Assembly: GCA_010015655.1 (NCBI GenBank)
Contig: ML976779.1
Span: 62,001 to 126,000, forward strand
From: Bimuria novae-zelandiae CBS 107.79
Lineage: Eukaryota > Ascomycota > Dothideomycetes > Pleosporales > Didymosphaeriaceae
Reading direction: 5' to 3'
Length of the DNA stretch: 64,000 nt
The notes beneath the pieces are model-generated. The model saw only the letters and a program-made list of their open reading frames with translations. It made no database searches and was not told the DNA's origin. A program made the position numbers and the translations under genes. This document shows, piece by piece, positions 53,001-64,000 of the stretch (its first letter is position 1; every line of letters begins with the position of its first letter).

Positions 53001-55567
53001 TCTGAAGGACATTGAGCGAGGATCATACAAGCATTTCATTGCCCAGATCCAAGTGGGACGCGCAGAGACGGGGGACAAGCAGGCTATGGAGAACTATGCA
53101 AAACAGATCAAGTCGTATAATGAGCGGCGCGAGCGCCCGGGCTGGCAAGAGAAGGCCGAGGCCATTGAAGCAATGGTGAAGAAGTTCGAGGAGCTTGAGC
53201 AAACTTTGCTTAGCAAGGGTGCGAAGACATTCAAGGAGATTAATCCGGATATCAAGAGTGAAGAGAGGCAAACCTTCAATTGGGGCTACAATCCGCGGGA
53301 GCGGGAGCCATTCGACGTCAAGTTCAAATTCTTGGTGCATGACTTGACCGATGAGACGCGGGAGGCGTACACCAAATTGTGAGCAGCCTTTGTTTTTGTC
53401 AACCATGAATGCGTTTCTGACAGTATTGCAGGTTTCAGGCTGCTTGGGACAATGACCTCGACACGATCAAGAACCTGACCATGGCCCCATGGGGCGAATC
53501 AAACAACGTCCCGCTCAGGATCAGCGTTCAGGACGAAGAACTTAATACTGTATTTGGTATAGCGGTCCTTCGCGGGCACTGGGACCTTGCGCGAGCACTT
53601 GTGGATATAAGCTATGCGCAATACCAGCCACCGGACGAAGAGCCATTGAAGTCACGCTACCGGCTCGGTGATGAGGACGGCGATGATACAAGCGATATGA
53701 CCGATGTGCCCATCCACAAGGAACTTATGGACGACAAGTTCATGATTGATAACATCGGGGAGTTGTCGACACAGGTCAAGAGTGGTGTTTCGCCTCTTGG
53801 TTTCATGGCAGACGAAGTCCCAGCCTAGTACTTCACGAGGTACTTTCTTCCGGAGAAACAAATTGCTTGCGGCATCGATAATCGCAAGATCAATGTCGCC
53901 GACAAGGGAGGTTACAAATGCACCCTTGGGACCTGGTCCCTTATCACCGGCGATAAGGCGTTATTCTCTTTTCTGCTCGACCTGGATGTGGAGTGGACGG
54001 ACAGGCTGGCTAATAAACTCGATGGCTCTTCTGGGATCCCGTCTTTGTCTGGTTTCGACTTCCAGTTGGCTATCGAGTACGGTCGCATAGAATTGCTGGC
54101 AGAGATGATCAAGCATACAGGCGCTGGAATCGAGCTGGAATCGCTCGTCAAGAACTCTGGAGTCAAGTATCGCGAGAAACCGAAATACTACCAAGGCCTC
54201 AGTGTAAGTTTTGATTGTCACTCAAGCGCATCACATTGTCCTAACTAGCCATAGGTGCACGGGAAGAAGCGTCCCGCTTGGATCAACGCTGCACGTGGCA
54301 CATATTCGCAGAACGGCACCGACAGCGACCCACCGCTTTTGAGCGCTGCGTTCCAGGGAAGCCTCCAAAGCGTGGAATGGTTCCTGAGTGATGCGCCGGC
54401 ACGTCATTATCTTGACTTCGCCGAGGCGTACAAGCACGACAAGTACATTGAGCATCTAAACAATAATGCTGGCGGATTTGAAAAGCTGCTGAGGAAGTGG
54501 CTGGAGACTAGACGTAAGCTCTTTCTGCCTTCGTAGAACGGTGATACTGAGCGACCCTAGGTGAACTTGCTCTGCACTTGGCAGTGATGGCTGAGCCGCG
54601 CCCAGAGTCCTCCAAACTCGTCAAGTATCTCATTAAGATCATGCCTGACTCTCTCCGGGTTAGGTCCACAGAAGGATACACGCCACTTGCTCTTGCTTTC
54701 GCGCTCCACCGTTATAGCGCCGCTAAGATGCTCATCGAGGCTGGCGCAGACCAGACCGTTCGCACTTCAATCGGCTCCAACATCCTAGACTTACTTCTTG
54801 TTGACCCCGTATCTGGATCTTCCATCAACAACAAGCCCAGCCGACATCGTATGCTGAGCCTTATCGACACCCGTCTTGTCCCTTCCCTCCTCACCGAGCG
54901 CACATCCGTACACCCTGGCTCACTTACGCCAATTGCTCACTGCATGCGGAGGTGCTCTCATGGATATATTCCGCGCGAAATACTAGATCCGCTGCTCGAC
55001 TTTGCCGCCCCCACGAATTACGAATGCCTCGAGCTGCTCGACGGCTCAGGCGACACGCCACTACACTGGGCAGTCAAAGAAAACCATCGCCATTATGTTA
55101 TCGCGATATTAGATCGTCGCCCAGACTTGCTGTACCGCGAAAACAGCGTCGGTCGCACACCTCTCGAGATGGCGGAAGACGCCTGGCTCGCATCGTGTGT
55201 GCGAGACGCACCCCGCCTCCACGGCAGTGTGCAGTCAGTCGCAGCCCGAGGCGACCATACCTTCGCAAAGGACTATACCGATTCTGGAGAGCTCTCGACC
55301 ACCGAGGATATCGGGCGTATCTGTAAAGACTATGCGGCAGAGAAGCCGGGGAAGAGGAAGCTGGTTAGTCTGCTTGATGCGAACGAGGTTGCGAATCGCC
55401 TGGCGAAGTGGCACATGGGTCGTCGATCTGTGGAGGTCGTGCTAAAAGATGATGAGGGTGAGGCGGAAGAGGTGCAGAGAGAGCCAGTTGAGGTGAGCGA
55501 TTGGTATATGCGGGCTGTGAAGGGGAACGGGAAGGAGGATGTTGAGATGGTGCATCGGACGGTGTGA
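50026..55567 (+). pseudogene. Six-exon ankyrin gene interrupted by four TAG codons
   Basis: Exons 50026-51181, 51231-51677, 51725-53378, 53432-54203, 54255-54513, 54561-55567; five introns of 47-53 bp with GT..AG ends and matching phases, 1764 codons, ending in TGA. The frame contains no indel, yet TAG occurs at 50875, 51320, 52183 and 53826 (codons 284, 416, 688, 1218), and protein-like sequence continues after each (SPSY-stop-SRLSKYSHRGFEVYWP; NSE-stop-NKPKVREVNLHRHPAFFG; VNVLA-stop-DLQCSPLHLAILNGHVDVV; EVPA-stop-YFTRYFLPEKQ). The N-terminus has a nucleotidyltransferase-like AAGSSVVTC (140) and SDVDLFIYG (173-181), then TGFDVDCSCAAYDG. Ankyrin repeats lie in the middle (TGRTPLHLAVTASSPEIVKALIDHGA, DGRTALHLAAARGSVDMVRLI) and near the end (GDTPLHWAVKENHRHYVIAIL). 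Translated normally, only a 283-residue protein results. Probably a young pseudogene; function unknown. Confidence 0.72.
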
Positions 55568-56596
55568 TGTCTGCATCGAGCACGGGAGGCTGGTATGGGA
55601 GGCACGAATTCGGGTTATGTGAGACAGCTTGCGGTTCTGGAGGATCAGAATCGGGTCAGGGGCGTGATGGCATGAGGATGTGCAATGGGAGGTTACCAAC
55701 CGCTTTTTACAGACATGGGAGACCTGACTGCGCAGTCTCACTCACCTCATATTCCAGATTCTCCTCGGTGACGAACATAGGTATCTCGAAAGTGTATCTG
55801 GAAAATCTGTTGAGGGGATGTGGCACGCATGCCCTTTGTGTAACAACGATCAAGGCATGCAACCAATCGCCTCACGACACGTCCTCTGGCCGTCGTACCA
55901 CTTTCAAACTAGTTCCGTTACCTTCAGACATTCGCTCAGCGGTAAGACGACTAATTCAGTCTTTGCATTGCCCACTTGCCACTATCATTTCTCGCATAAT
56001 CGGGGGTGCCAGAAGCGATTATGGGTGTCGACGAGGGCTTTGACATGGTCCCACAGCTGTCTAAAAGAGTGGCTGTTGAGGCAGAGAAGGTGAAGTGCTG
56101 TGGTTGAATGGCCCTTTGTTCGATGGGAGGGTCGGTGCCGTGGACCAGTCGAGCGATACGCCGGAGTCTCTAGGTGAAGCACGAGGTATGTGATTGTGGG
56201 TGCAAGGAGCTTGCTGAACTGACATACCAGCAACCGTAACCGTGTATCTTACCCAGATATACTCTTGAGACACCACGTCCACTACAGAGGGGAAATTGGA
56301 ACAGCGGCAGAATTCATATCATTATCAGCAAGCTGTATTACCCAAAGCTGGTCGCGCACAAGGAACAACCTGTTTATGGGTATAAACAAAGTAATCGAGG
56401 ACGCTCGCCAACGTAACGTCCGGAAAAACTCTTATCAGTCCTCTTCGTGGGCGATCTCGCAAAGGAGAGCATCAAAGGCAGGCTGTATGTCACCGGCCTT
56501 TGGATCCGCGGCTCTAGAAGAACATCCAACCTGAACTCAAGCATCCAAAATGGCGATTCCAATGCCGCAAGACTCAAGACACTTAGTGGCGCGCCC
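55568..56596. other. Intergenic between convergent genes
   Basis: 3' flanks of the ankyrin gene and the peptide transporter gene. Frames up to 159 codons overlap on both strands with no family match. Composition is normal. Confidence 0.45.
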
Positions 56597-58807
56597 TCAG
56601 TTCGTCTTGATCTGAGGAGCAGTGACCGACTCAACGTCCCCGCCTTCCTCAGACGGCGTAGTAAGATGCTTACCACTAGGAAGCATGTTGAGCCTATCCT
56701 CGTCCCTATCCATATCCTTGTACGTGAACCAAAACGCCCATCCAGCAACGAAGCAGATGATGGCGACGCTCACATAATTCCACACCAGGTGCGGATCCTC
56801 AGATAGCGGTGTGAACGCTTCGCCCAAGGCTGCTGAAATCGAGCTGGTGAACAAGCTGAACGCTTGCACGATGCTGCGCATGCTCTTAGGGGCCTTGGTA
56901 AACGCGTACTCGAGGGACACGACGGACGCCATGATCTCGCTCATTGCGATGATGACGTAGATGCCCGTCTGCGCCCATAAGTTGATGTCGCTCTTGCATG
57001 GCTCGTTTACCTCCATCATCACGCCACAAGGTGATTTGCGGTAGATGTAAAGTTGCAGGATGGCGGCCCATATCATTCCAGCGGTCGCGAGCATGAACCC
57101 AGTGAAAATCTTCTTGATTGGGGTGAAGCGGATTCCGGCCTTGCGAAGAGCTGGGTAGACGAGGAGATCGAGAAGGGCCACTAGGATGATGATCGCGATG
57201 GGATCGAGATTATGGAGCAAGTCGTTGGGAATGCCGTGAAGCGACATGGTAGCGGCTTGCTGGATGAGGTTGTTGGAGAGTTGGTTATAGCTCAGCCAGT
57301 AAATCCTGATATTTTAGTCAGTGTGACTTCTTTCATACTGAAAAAGCGTAGTAGCACTCACGGAAGCCAGAGCAAGACTCCACATGCAGCCCAGCCGCGA
57401 GCGACCTCGTCGACCCAAGCGTCATCATACGTCAACCACACCGGCTTTGCGGAACCCAGACGAGAAGGCTACCACTGTTATTAGCAAATATAAATGCTAT
57501 GAGGGTTCGAGACTTACCTTAGCACTGTCCCAGAAGCTGCCATTTCGCGCGTTCTTCCAAGTCCGAATTGGATTCCAGCTCCAGCGACCCTTCATAGCAA
57601 GGAATGGTAGCTTGACAGCGGGTCCCAAGACGCTACCTGAAGGTGGCCTCTGGATGTACATCTTCCGGCAGAAGAACAGAACCGGCAAGGTCGTGAGGAA
57701 GAAGACCGTGGGGATGAGGAAAGCGGGCCAAAATCCGACGTAGCGTTCCGCGTACACCTGGGTTAATCGTGAGCATTTTTTCGCAAATCTGTCGCTTGGT
57801 GTGACTTACCATCGCTAGCTGTCCGACCAAAGCTCCCACATTGATGAACAAGTAGAACCAGTTGTAGATGCGAGCAGCGGTCTCAGCGGGATCCACGATG
57901 ACGCGCTGACCTACAGCAGACACCATTGTCAGCAAAACTCCATGAGTCAAGTCTTGCTATCGTATAGCAGCTCACCTTTCTTGTCCACCTCAACGCGCGG
58001 CGCATCCTGAGGAATTTGCTCCGCAATCAACGGCGAGATGTTCGGCTTGAACATGCCCGTACCCAGGCCCATCACCAGCAGTCCGACAATGAACAAAGCC
58101 AGCGCATTCTTCGGCTTGTCCAACATTCCCGGAGCAGCCGAGCCGGTCAATAGAGCGTGGCCTACTTCAGCTATCATGACGGAGAACACAATGGTCTAAT
58201 ATCCGTCAGTCCTCATGACCCGGGAATGTTAATCGTAACTATGAAGGAAGCACTGACCTTGAAGCGACCGAGATACGTATCAGCGATCCACGCGCCTAGC
58301 ATCGGGCACACATAGATGTAGAATGTATTGAACAGCGTGATAGCCTGCGCCACCTTCTTCCCCATACCGAGCGCGCCAGGCTGCGCATCATCGTTCCCAG
58401 GGTGCAAGGCGGCGCCAGACGGCGTGGTCAGCCATTCGCCCTTCGCGTTGATACGGGGCCTAGCAACGTAGTTTGAGAAGACGACCGTGGTACCATAGTA
58501 CGACATACGCTCTACGAGCTCGACGAAGGCGATGGTATACACTGCGCAAGGTTAGAGGGCTCCTTCCTGCTTCGTCTGCATCGCACTTACCTCGCCATGG
58601 GATCTTCGCTGGCACACGCCGCAGAGTTGCGAGCTCCTCTTTTGTTGGAAGCCCTCCTTCGGCGACTATCTTAGTAGATGTCGGTGTCACAGTCGCGCGC
58701 TTCTCGACCTGGTGGAACTCGACGGGTTGTTTGCGGGTCGGGTTGACGCTGCCGTCGATGAGAGCAGGGTCGACACGGGCCTCGATTTGATTGCCCAACT
58801 CACCCAT
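56597..58807 (-). CDS. PTR2: POT-family di/tripeptide transporter
   Basis: Proton-coupled uptake of small peptides at the plasma membrane. Seven exons (58807-58591, 58541-58258, 58195-57976, 57910-57810, 57757-57518, 57468-57362, 57305-56597), six introns of 49-65 bp, 625 residues. Family marks: FVELVERMSYYGTTVVFSNYV (the ExxER proton motif), ADTYLGRFKTIVFS, GLGTGMFKPNISPLIAEQIP, RIYNWFYLFINVGALVG, and in the second half WLPIYWLSYNQLSNNLIQQAA and AYMIIAMSEI-like IYVIIAMSEIMASVVSLEYAFTKAPKSMRS. About twelve membrane helices are visible, with hydrophilic ends. The start (MGELGNQIEARVDP) is the only ATG in exon 1 that precedes the coding-like part. It looks fully functional. Confidence 0.92.
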
Positions 58808-60012
58808 GATGTCGTTTATGTTGTTCAACGCGGTGAGGTCGAGGACGAGGTCGACTGAAGACTCGAAGGTGGGTGGGGTGAAGTGAAGCAGTGACGGAGC
58901 GGGCAGGTGCTAAATACCAACAGGTGCGCTGAGAGATCGGAATCTATCACAACATTTCTCCGATAAGGCGTGCTCGGTCTTGTTTCCAGTAAGCGTTTGT
59001 ATGCGATAAGGTTGAGTTGTTGTTATCTCAAAACTTGAAATCAATTCAGCTAGAACGACAGTAGAAATTTGGCATTTACCGAAGTGCTTTATTGACGACC
59101 ACACTCGTACCATAGAGTATGGTCTGCCAAATGAACCCAAATATTTTGTAATGGGCGTTTGGGCGTAAACTCAGTCAGTTCGAGGCCTGTGTGGCTCACA
59201 AGCGGTGCACCGATTGGGTTGGAGGTTCACTCTTGATCTCACAAGCAATTGCACAACAGCCGGAGTATCTACATCCAACGCACAGGTAGCATTTTCATTG
59301 GACTGAGACAGGCGATACTGACTTTGATACGCCCTCGTGCGAAGAACTGTTTCTGCCTCGTGCAAGAGTGTGCTATGTTGTACGGCATCCGTGCAGGCGC
59401 TTTTCCAACTAAAAAGCACCGACGTACTGGGAATCAATTAGGTCCAATACTAAGGCTTTCTCCTTGGTCTCAGCATGTCTAGAACAGGCCCATGAAACAT
59501 TCATATGGAATCACCTGCCAGCCAATACCCAGCCTGACGGTACGTAGGCAAGTATTACTTGCTTTCTCCTGTCACCAGTGTCTGTCCTGAAGCAACACAG
59601 CATTCTCAGCTTGTGCAGATATTTTACGACATAATTATTTCATAAGCATGTACACGTATAGACACACGTTCTAAACGCAAGGTTTACCACGCATTAATTT
59701 GGGGGCTACATACACCCTTCACATCTATTTCAAGCCATAGCAGTGCAAGGAGTAATGCAGACAGACCCATTCTCGGTAGACGAGGCCAGGTGAAGTGCAG
59801 GTCTTATAAGATGATTCCGGTACGCCATGATGCCCGGGGTATAAGACGCCGTGAAGATAAACGGGGACACTCTTCATTAAGGTCCTCGTAGCCCATATTG
59901 GCCTCGTTGAGCGCTTCGGTACTCTTTCGGAAGCCATTGAATTTCCTGCAAGATTTAGCACGGATTTGTAATAGTAAAGAGACAATTGCTCTCAAGGTGC
60001 TCTTACCAATGA
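58808..60012. other. Promoter of PTR2 and 3' flank of next gene, no gene seen
   Basis: 1.2 kb with only short overlapping frames. Around 59620-59700 it is AT-rich but I find no repeat or transposon relic. Confidence 0.45.
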
Positions 60013-62410
60013 TCAGAACCCACGACGCATCGAGCCAACCAAAGCATCGCCATTAGTACTGCTCGAACCGTAATGGGAGGGAAACGGGCTGCTTCCCTGC
60101 GCACTGAAGCCCCATGGGGTACTGTCACCACGATAAGGTTGGTATGGGCGGCTGGCAGCACGTGCTCGAAGAGGTGAGGCGTTCGATAAACCACCATAGA
60201 AGCTATTGTTTCCATCTGGACCAAGGTCGCGAAGGTGCAGAGGTGGGGCCTTCCAGGCTCGTGTCCAGTAACTATTGGAACCACCAGCGCGAGACTCCTC
60301 CGCGTACTCGGATAAGTTCTCGTAGAGACGAGCAAAGAGATGAGTGTTCTCGTACATCTTAAGGTTCTGCTTTCTAGCGGAACCTTCGCCAATTACTCCA
60401 TAGCTTTGCGCCTTGTCTTTCACTGATGCCTCCAACACAAGTCTCTTGGCGTAATCCTGTTGCCGACTGATGCTCTGGCCGTCGCGGTACCAGTCCACTA
60501 GCTTCTGCTCGTTAGTGATCTGAATGGATAGAGAGGCAGTGGGATCGGTTGTGGTTGGTATAGAGTCGGCAAAGAAAGGACCGTCCCAGTTCTGCTTAGT
60601 TGGAGCCTGTTTGTTGAAACCGTTCACAATTGGATGCACTTGCTCTTTACGCATACCATCGGGGTCGCTGTAACGTAACGAAGGTTCGACAGTGGAAGTG
60701 GGGAGGTTGGGAACGGTATCAGACGATGACGATGCCTCAGATGGCTCTCCTTTGTTTGGCATGCGATATGGTGCTGCAGCTGCGTTCAGAGTTGAAACCC
60801 CACGATATGGATTTGCCACTGTTGGACCTGTAGGGATGGAGTTTCTGAAATTCGCATGGTTTATTGGAAAGTCTGGAACAGCAACGCGGTGCTCAGCCGG
60901 AATGCTTGGTCGGGAAGCCGTGTGACCAAGATCTGCCAGCCTGCTCCCCGCCTGAAGACGGTTGTGTATGCCCTCGGTCGAGAGTGTAGAGTCATACCTG
61001 CCCACATCCCATAAATTTGCCGGAGGTGTGAGACCAGTAGCTGCCTCCTCGCCGAATTCGACCTCGGGGAGGTCAGGGTGCGGCTCACGTTGCGGAGTCG
61101 ACTGCTTACGAAGCGCCTCAAGCCGCTCGCGCTCTCGCTGGATGTAGATTTGCTGATGATGCTTGCTCGTCGCACTTGACTTGCTAGGAAACTCGTAATT
61201 GAAATCCATGGAACCCACGTCGCCAATTCCACGAAAGTTGAAGGCGACCATAGGAGCCGGCTGCGCATGATTGGCTCCAGTCACGAATGGGTCTTCCAAC
61301 TTCTCTTTGGTAACGGTTCGAGCTGCCGGGGTCGGTTCTCGGAAATGTGGTATCGGTATTTGGCCGACATCGTCCGCATTCTTTTCCATAGTTCTGGGTC
61401 GCGGCTCGTAAGGCTCCGGTCCAGTCTGCGGGCGGCCGTTCTCCTTGATCATGGTCTCTTGATGCTCCGCAGCCATTTTGAAGTACTCGATCGAATTGAA
61501 TGGGACCCCTGGGTTCGGCATGCGGATAGACGCGGCCATACCTTCGATCCTCTTGCGTGTTTGACACCAGGTCCCAATGTGAACCCATTGGAAAGATATG
61601 GACATCCACTGATGGGCGGATACGTTGCGGTTCGGATGGCCTATGAAAACGACTTGGCCATCGAAGTCGCCAGTCTGCTCGTGAAGCCGAATTATGTCAG
61701 GTAGCTGGCCAAAGAGGCGGCGATAATCATCGACAATTTGCGGGTGAGTATTGGTGGGGCTTATGTCATCACTACCGTGGTCTGAAGATGTCTGGGAGCA
61801 ATTGAGTTGGCATTTGCACCTTACATGATTTCACAGTTGAACTTACCGAGTGCTGTCCATTGGCCATGGTCACCGGGATCGCGTCCTCGCGCTGCACTAA
61901 GTTTGTCTGGATTCGAGGCAGGGTAGCCGGAGTGTTACGCAGTTGGCCGATGTGAGGTGAGGGCTGGGCGACAGGATCTGAAGGGTGCAAGCCAAACGTG
62001 TTCGAATGGCGCGGCTCCAGAGGGTCAATGGGGGAGGAAGAGTCGGTCTGCAGGTCGCTCGGGCTTTCACCGGCACCTAGGTCGCTAGGCTGCAGTGCAC
62101 GCCAATTCTTATTGTTTTTCCTGTGGCGGCTCGCCAGTGTGATGTACCCTGACAGCGGCACGGGACCAGAGGTCAGCTTCTCGACGCCCTCCATGTCGGG
62201 CTTGTTAAATCGGCGCGCCATCTGAGCGAAGGTTGTATTCGGCGTGGATGTTTCGCTCACAGCGCTGCCCCTGCGGGACTCCTGATCGCTCAATGGGAAA
62301 GGCGAGAACTGGAGCGAGTTGGAACGGTATACAGGAGTGCTATCCTCGTAGTAGTCACTTCCCGGCTCCTCCCGTGGGACGATGCGAATGTGCGAATGCG
62401 AGGGGAACAT
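60013..62410 (-). CDS. Unknown protein, 780 residues, mostly disordered
   Basis: Two exons (62410-61847, 61791-60013) with a 55-bp intron (GTAAGT..CTCCCAG), phase 0. I do not recognise a family. The N-terminal 250 residues are Ser/Pro/Thr-rich. A short ordered stretch spans the splice region: NTHPQIVDDYRRLFGQLPDIIRLHEQTGDFDGQVVFIGHPNRNVSAHQWMSISFQWVHIGTWCQTRKRIEG. A second one near the C-terminus is NEQKLVDWYRDGQSISRQQDYAKRLVLEASVKDK..YENTHLFARLYENLSEYAEESR. The end is Ser/Arg/Tyr-rich. The frame stays open upstream of the chosen ATG (PGRLPLGTPTQNHM), with a possible acceptor TTGCGCAG near 62462-62469, so a further 5' exon is likely and the true start may lie at about 62600. Confidence 0.68.
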
Positions 62411-64000
62411 GTGATTCTGCGTCGGCGTGCCTAGCGGAAGACGGCCAGGCTGGGTCGCCTGCGCAACGTGTGGTGCGCGACGACCTGGGACGGGTTAGCG
62501 AAGGATAGTGACCAGCCGACGTCGCCTTGATGCCAGAGGATAGCCAGACGGGCGTCCAGATGGATCAAGGTAGCTTCAGAGTGAGACCGATGGGGAAGGG
62601 ACCCTGGTTGATTGCGCGGGGATGGAGCTGAAGGTCTCAGATGGCCCTTCCGCGGCACATGGCAGCGAAAAAGAGGAAGAGAGGAAGACGGGAGACCTTA
62701 CCTCGCCGGCCGCGAGTCCGGGCCTTGGTCGCCAGTTTGACAGCGACGCAGACAAATGGACAGAGGATGAACGCCGAAAGACGAGCTGTGAGCGCGTTGC
62801 TTGGGGCGCACCGGCACGACAAGCGACGCGGCTGGCTGCGCGGGGTAAGTAGTAGGCCGTGCTGCAAAGCCGGAGCCGCAGCTTGCACTAATGCAACTGC
62901 CAACTGTGGGGGAAGGCGTGCGTCCGATGCGGAAGTTGCGATGAGGCGGTGATGAATCGCGATGCTAGCGGCTCATGCGCAATGGCGGACAGCGGGTGCT
63001 TGCAGCTCGTCGGTGGTTAGCAGCACACCGGAGACAGCGTATCGACATCAGGCCGCCGTGACAGGCTGGTTGAAGGAGAGCCGCTGCGTTTTGCGGGCGA
63101 GCCATACATGGAGCCACTAGCGGTCCCGCAGTGTGCCTATGTCTCAACTTGCCCCCCTACCACCAGCGCGTTGTGCTCACCTAATACCTAAACATGCTGC
63201 TTCTTACAGACTGTCTAGTATCTCTCATGGTTGTGGCGTCTAGGTGCATTGCTGTATAGCTCTTCCGTGCAGGGGCCCGTCCTCGTTCTCCACATGCACA
63301 AACGCAACCACTTTCCCGCTGCAAAGGCACGGCAGGGCTCACCGCTATGATTACATGCACGATACCTGAGCCTGGACGCCCGGGATATGGGTCCATCGTG
63401 GGTGGCTGCATTGTGGCAATCGCGTGGCTACCCTGAAAGAGGTCAGAGCTGTTCCCTTCCGATATGCGCGGAAAAAGCTTACCGATCGTTTCATGTAATA
63501 TCAGACATTGAAATGATCGATCTAAAGTCCCTTACAGAGACCGAGCAAACTAGAAGAGGGGGCGCAGAGATATCATCTTTTCGCGACAATCACCGCATGT
63601 GGACTTTGACAGAGTTTTTCCATGTACAAATCGCACATCAAAATACAACTGATTGGGGATGGAGTTTTGCTCGAACTCCGCCCTTTCACTATAGTGGCTA
63701 TTGCAACTTGAGTGGAAGGAATATGAAGGAAGATGCGATGAAGATAAGGAGACGTTGAGGCGATGGAAGTTTAGCCTCTCGCGCTTACCCATCGCGGATA
63801 GATTCATGCACGTCATCACCAACCCAGGCTAGCACAGAATGATTGACTGTTTACTAGTGTACGTAGACAACTCGTATTCCAGAGTCAAAATATGATCGTC
63901 CTTAAATGCATTGCAAGATCGTCTAATGCCCAGCGACTTGCCGCATTTCGATGTCCTACCCCAGGTGTGGCCATCCAAGAGCCTGTCATACCCGCAGTCA
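62411..64000. other. Right end of window, no secure gene
   Basis: May contain a first exon and the promoter of the 60013-62410 gene (minus-strand frame 62431-62658 is one candidate). Other frames are short and overlapping (longest 63387-63758, plus). No tRNA, repeat or transposon relic recognised. Confidence 0.4.

Noticed and set aside
53775..53828. 54-bp in-frame intron GTCAAG..CCTAG that would remove the fourth TAG
   Set aside because: Length keeps the frame, but the donor is non-consensus and no branch site is visible, and the other three TAGs have no such escape. Worth a look in RNA-seq, but I do not adopt it.
50026..55567. Genome-wide TAG reassignment as explanation of the ankyrin gene
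   Set aside because: The MFS gene ends in TAG and other genes use TAA and TGA as terminators; one gene cannot support recoding.

Overview
This is nuclear DNA of a filamentous ascomycete (Pezizomycotina), most likely a Dothideomycete. The reasons are short introns (46-88 bp in nearly every gene) with GT..AG ends and often a CTAAC-like branch site, fungal-only families (DASH subunit Spc19, HET domains, POT/PTR2 transporter, Kel1/Tea1 kelch protein), and an AT-rich island whose coding relics carry C-to-T type nonsense codons as left by repeat-induced point mutation (RIP). The class is an inference; I could run no search. About 16 protein genes were rebuilt with their introns.

Left part (1-22.5 kb): SPC19 (kinetochore) and ATP18 (mitochondrial ATP synthase subunit j) start divergently from one 264-bp gap; then a class III aminotransferase, a 1028-residue Cys-rich F-box-like protein, about 2.6 kb with no convincing gene, and a 14-TM MFS transporter. 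Next come two minus-strand genes in tandem: a complete but divergent Argonaute (13838-16911), in which all four catalytic residues of the PIWI site are replaced, and an intact HET-domain gene (17535-19763). Two small membrane proteins follow.

Island (about 22.5-28.9 kb): AT-rich and gene-poor. It holds the wreck of a HET-NACHT-ankyrin gene (a fungal NLR) on the minus strand, a solo LTR with a perfect CCAGG target duplication just upstream of that gene's start, a decayed pogo/Fot1-type DNA transposon interrupted by another LTR fragment, and two related LTRs facing each other as a long inverted repeat.

Right part (29-64 kb): mostly ordinary housekeeping genes. A small unknown gene with a possible premature stop is followed by an F-box/LRR-like protein; SSZ1 (ribosome-associated Hsp70) and RRP40 (exosome) start divergently; cytosolic aspartyl-tRNA synthetase has a 232-bp TA-flanked MITE 55 bp upstream of its ATG; then KOG1/raptor (TORC1), a kelch/coiled-coil Kel1/Tea1 protein, a six-exon ankyrin gene of 1764 codons whose frame is perfect except for four in-frame TAG codons, a PTR2 peptide transporter, and an unknown 780-residue protein.

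Translation, RNA turnover and growth control (SSZ1, AspRS, RRP40, KOG1) happen to be near each other, but nothing shows that they act as a cluster. The most unusual items are the catalytically dead-looking Argonaute beside HET/NLR-type genes, the amber-only ankyrin gene, and the layered transposon island.
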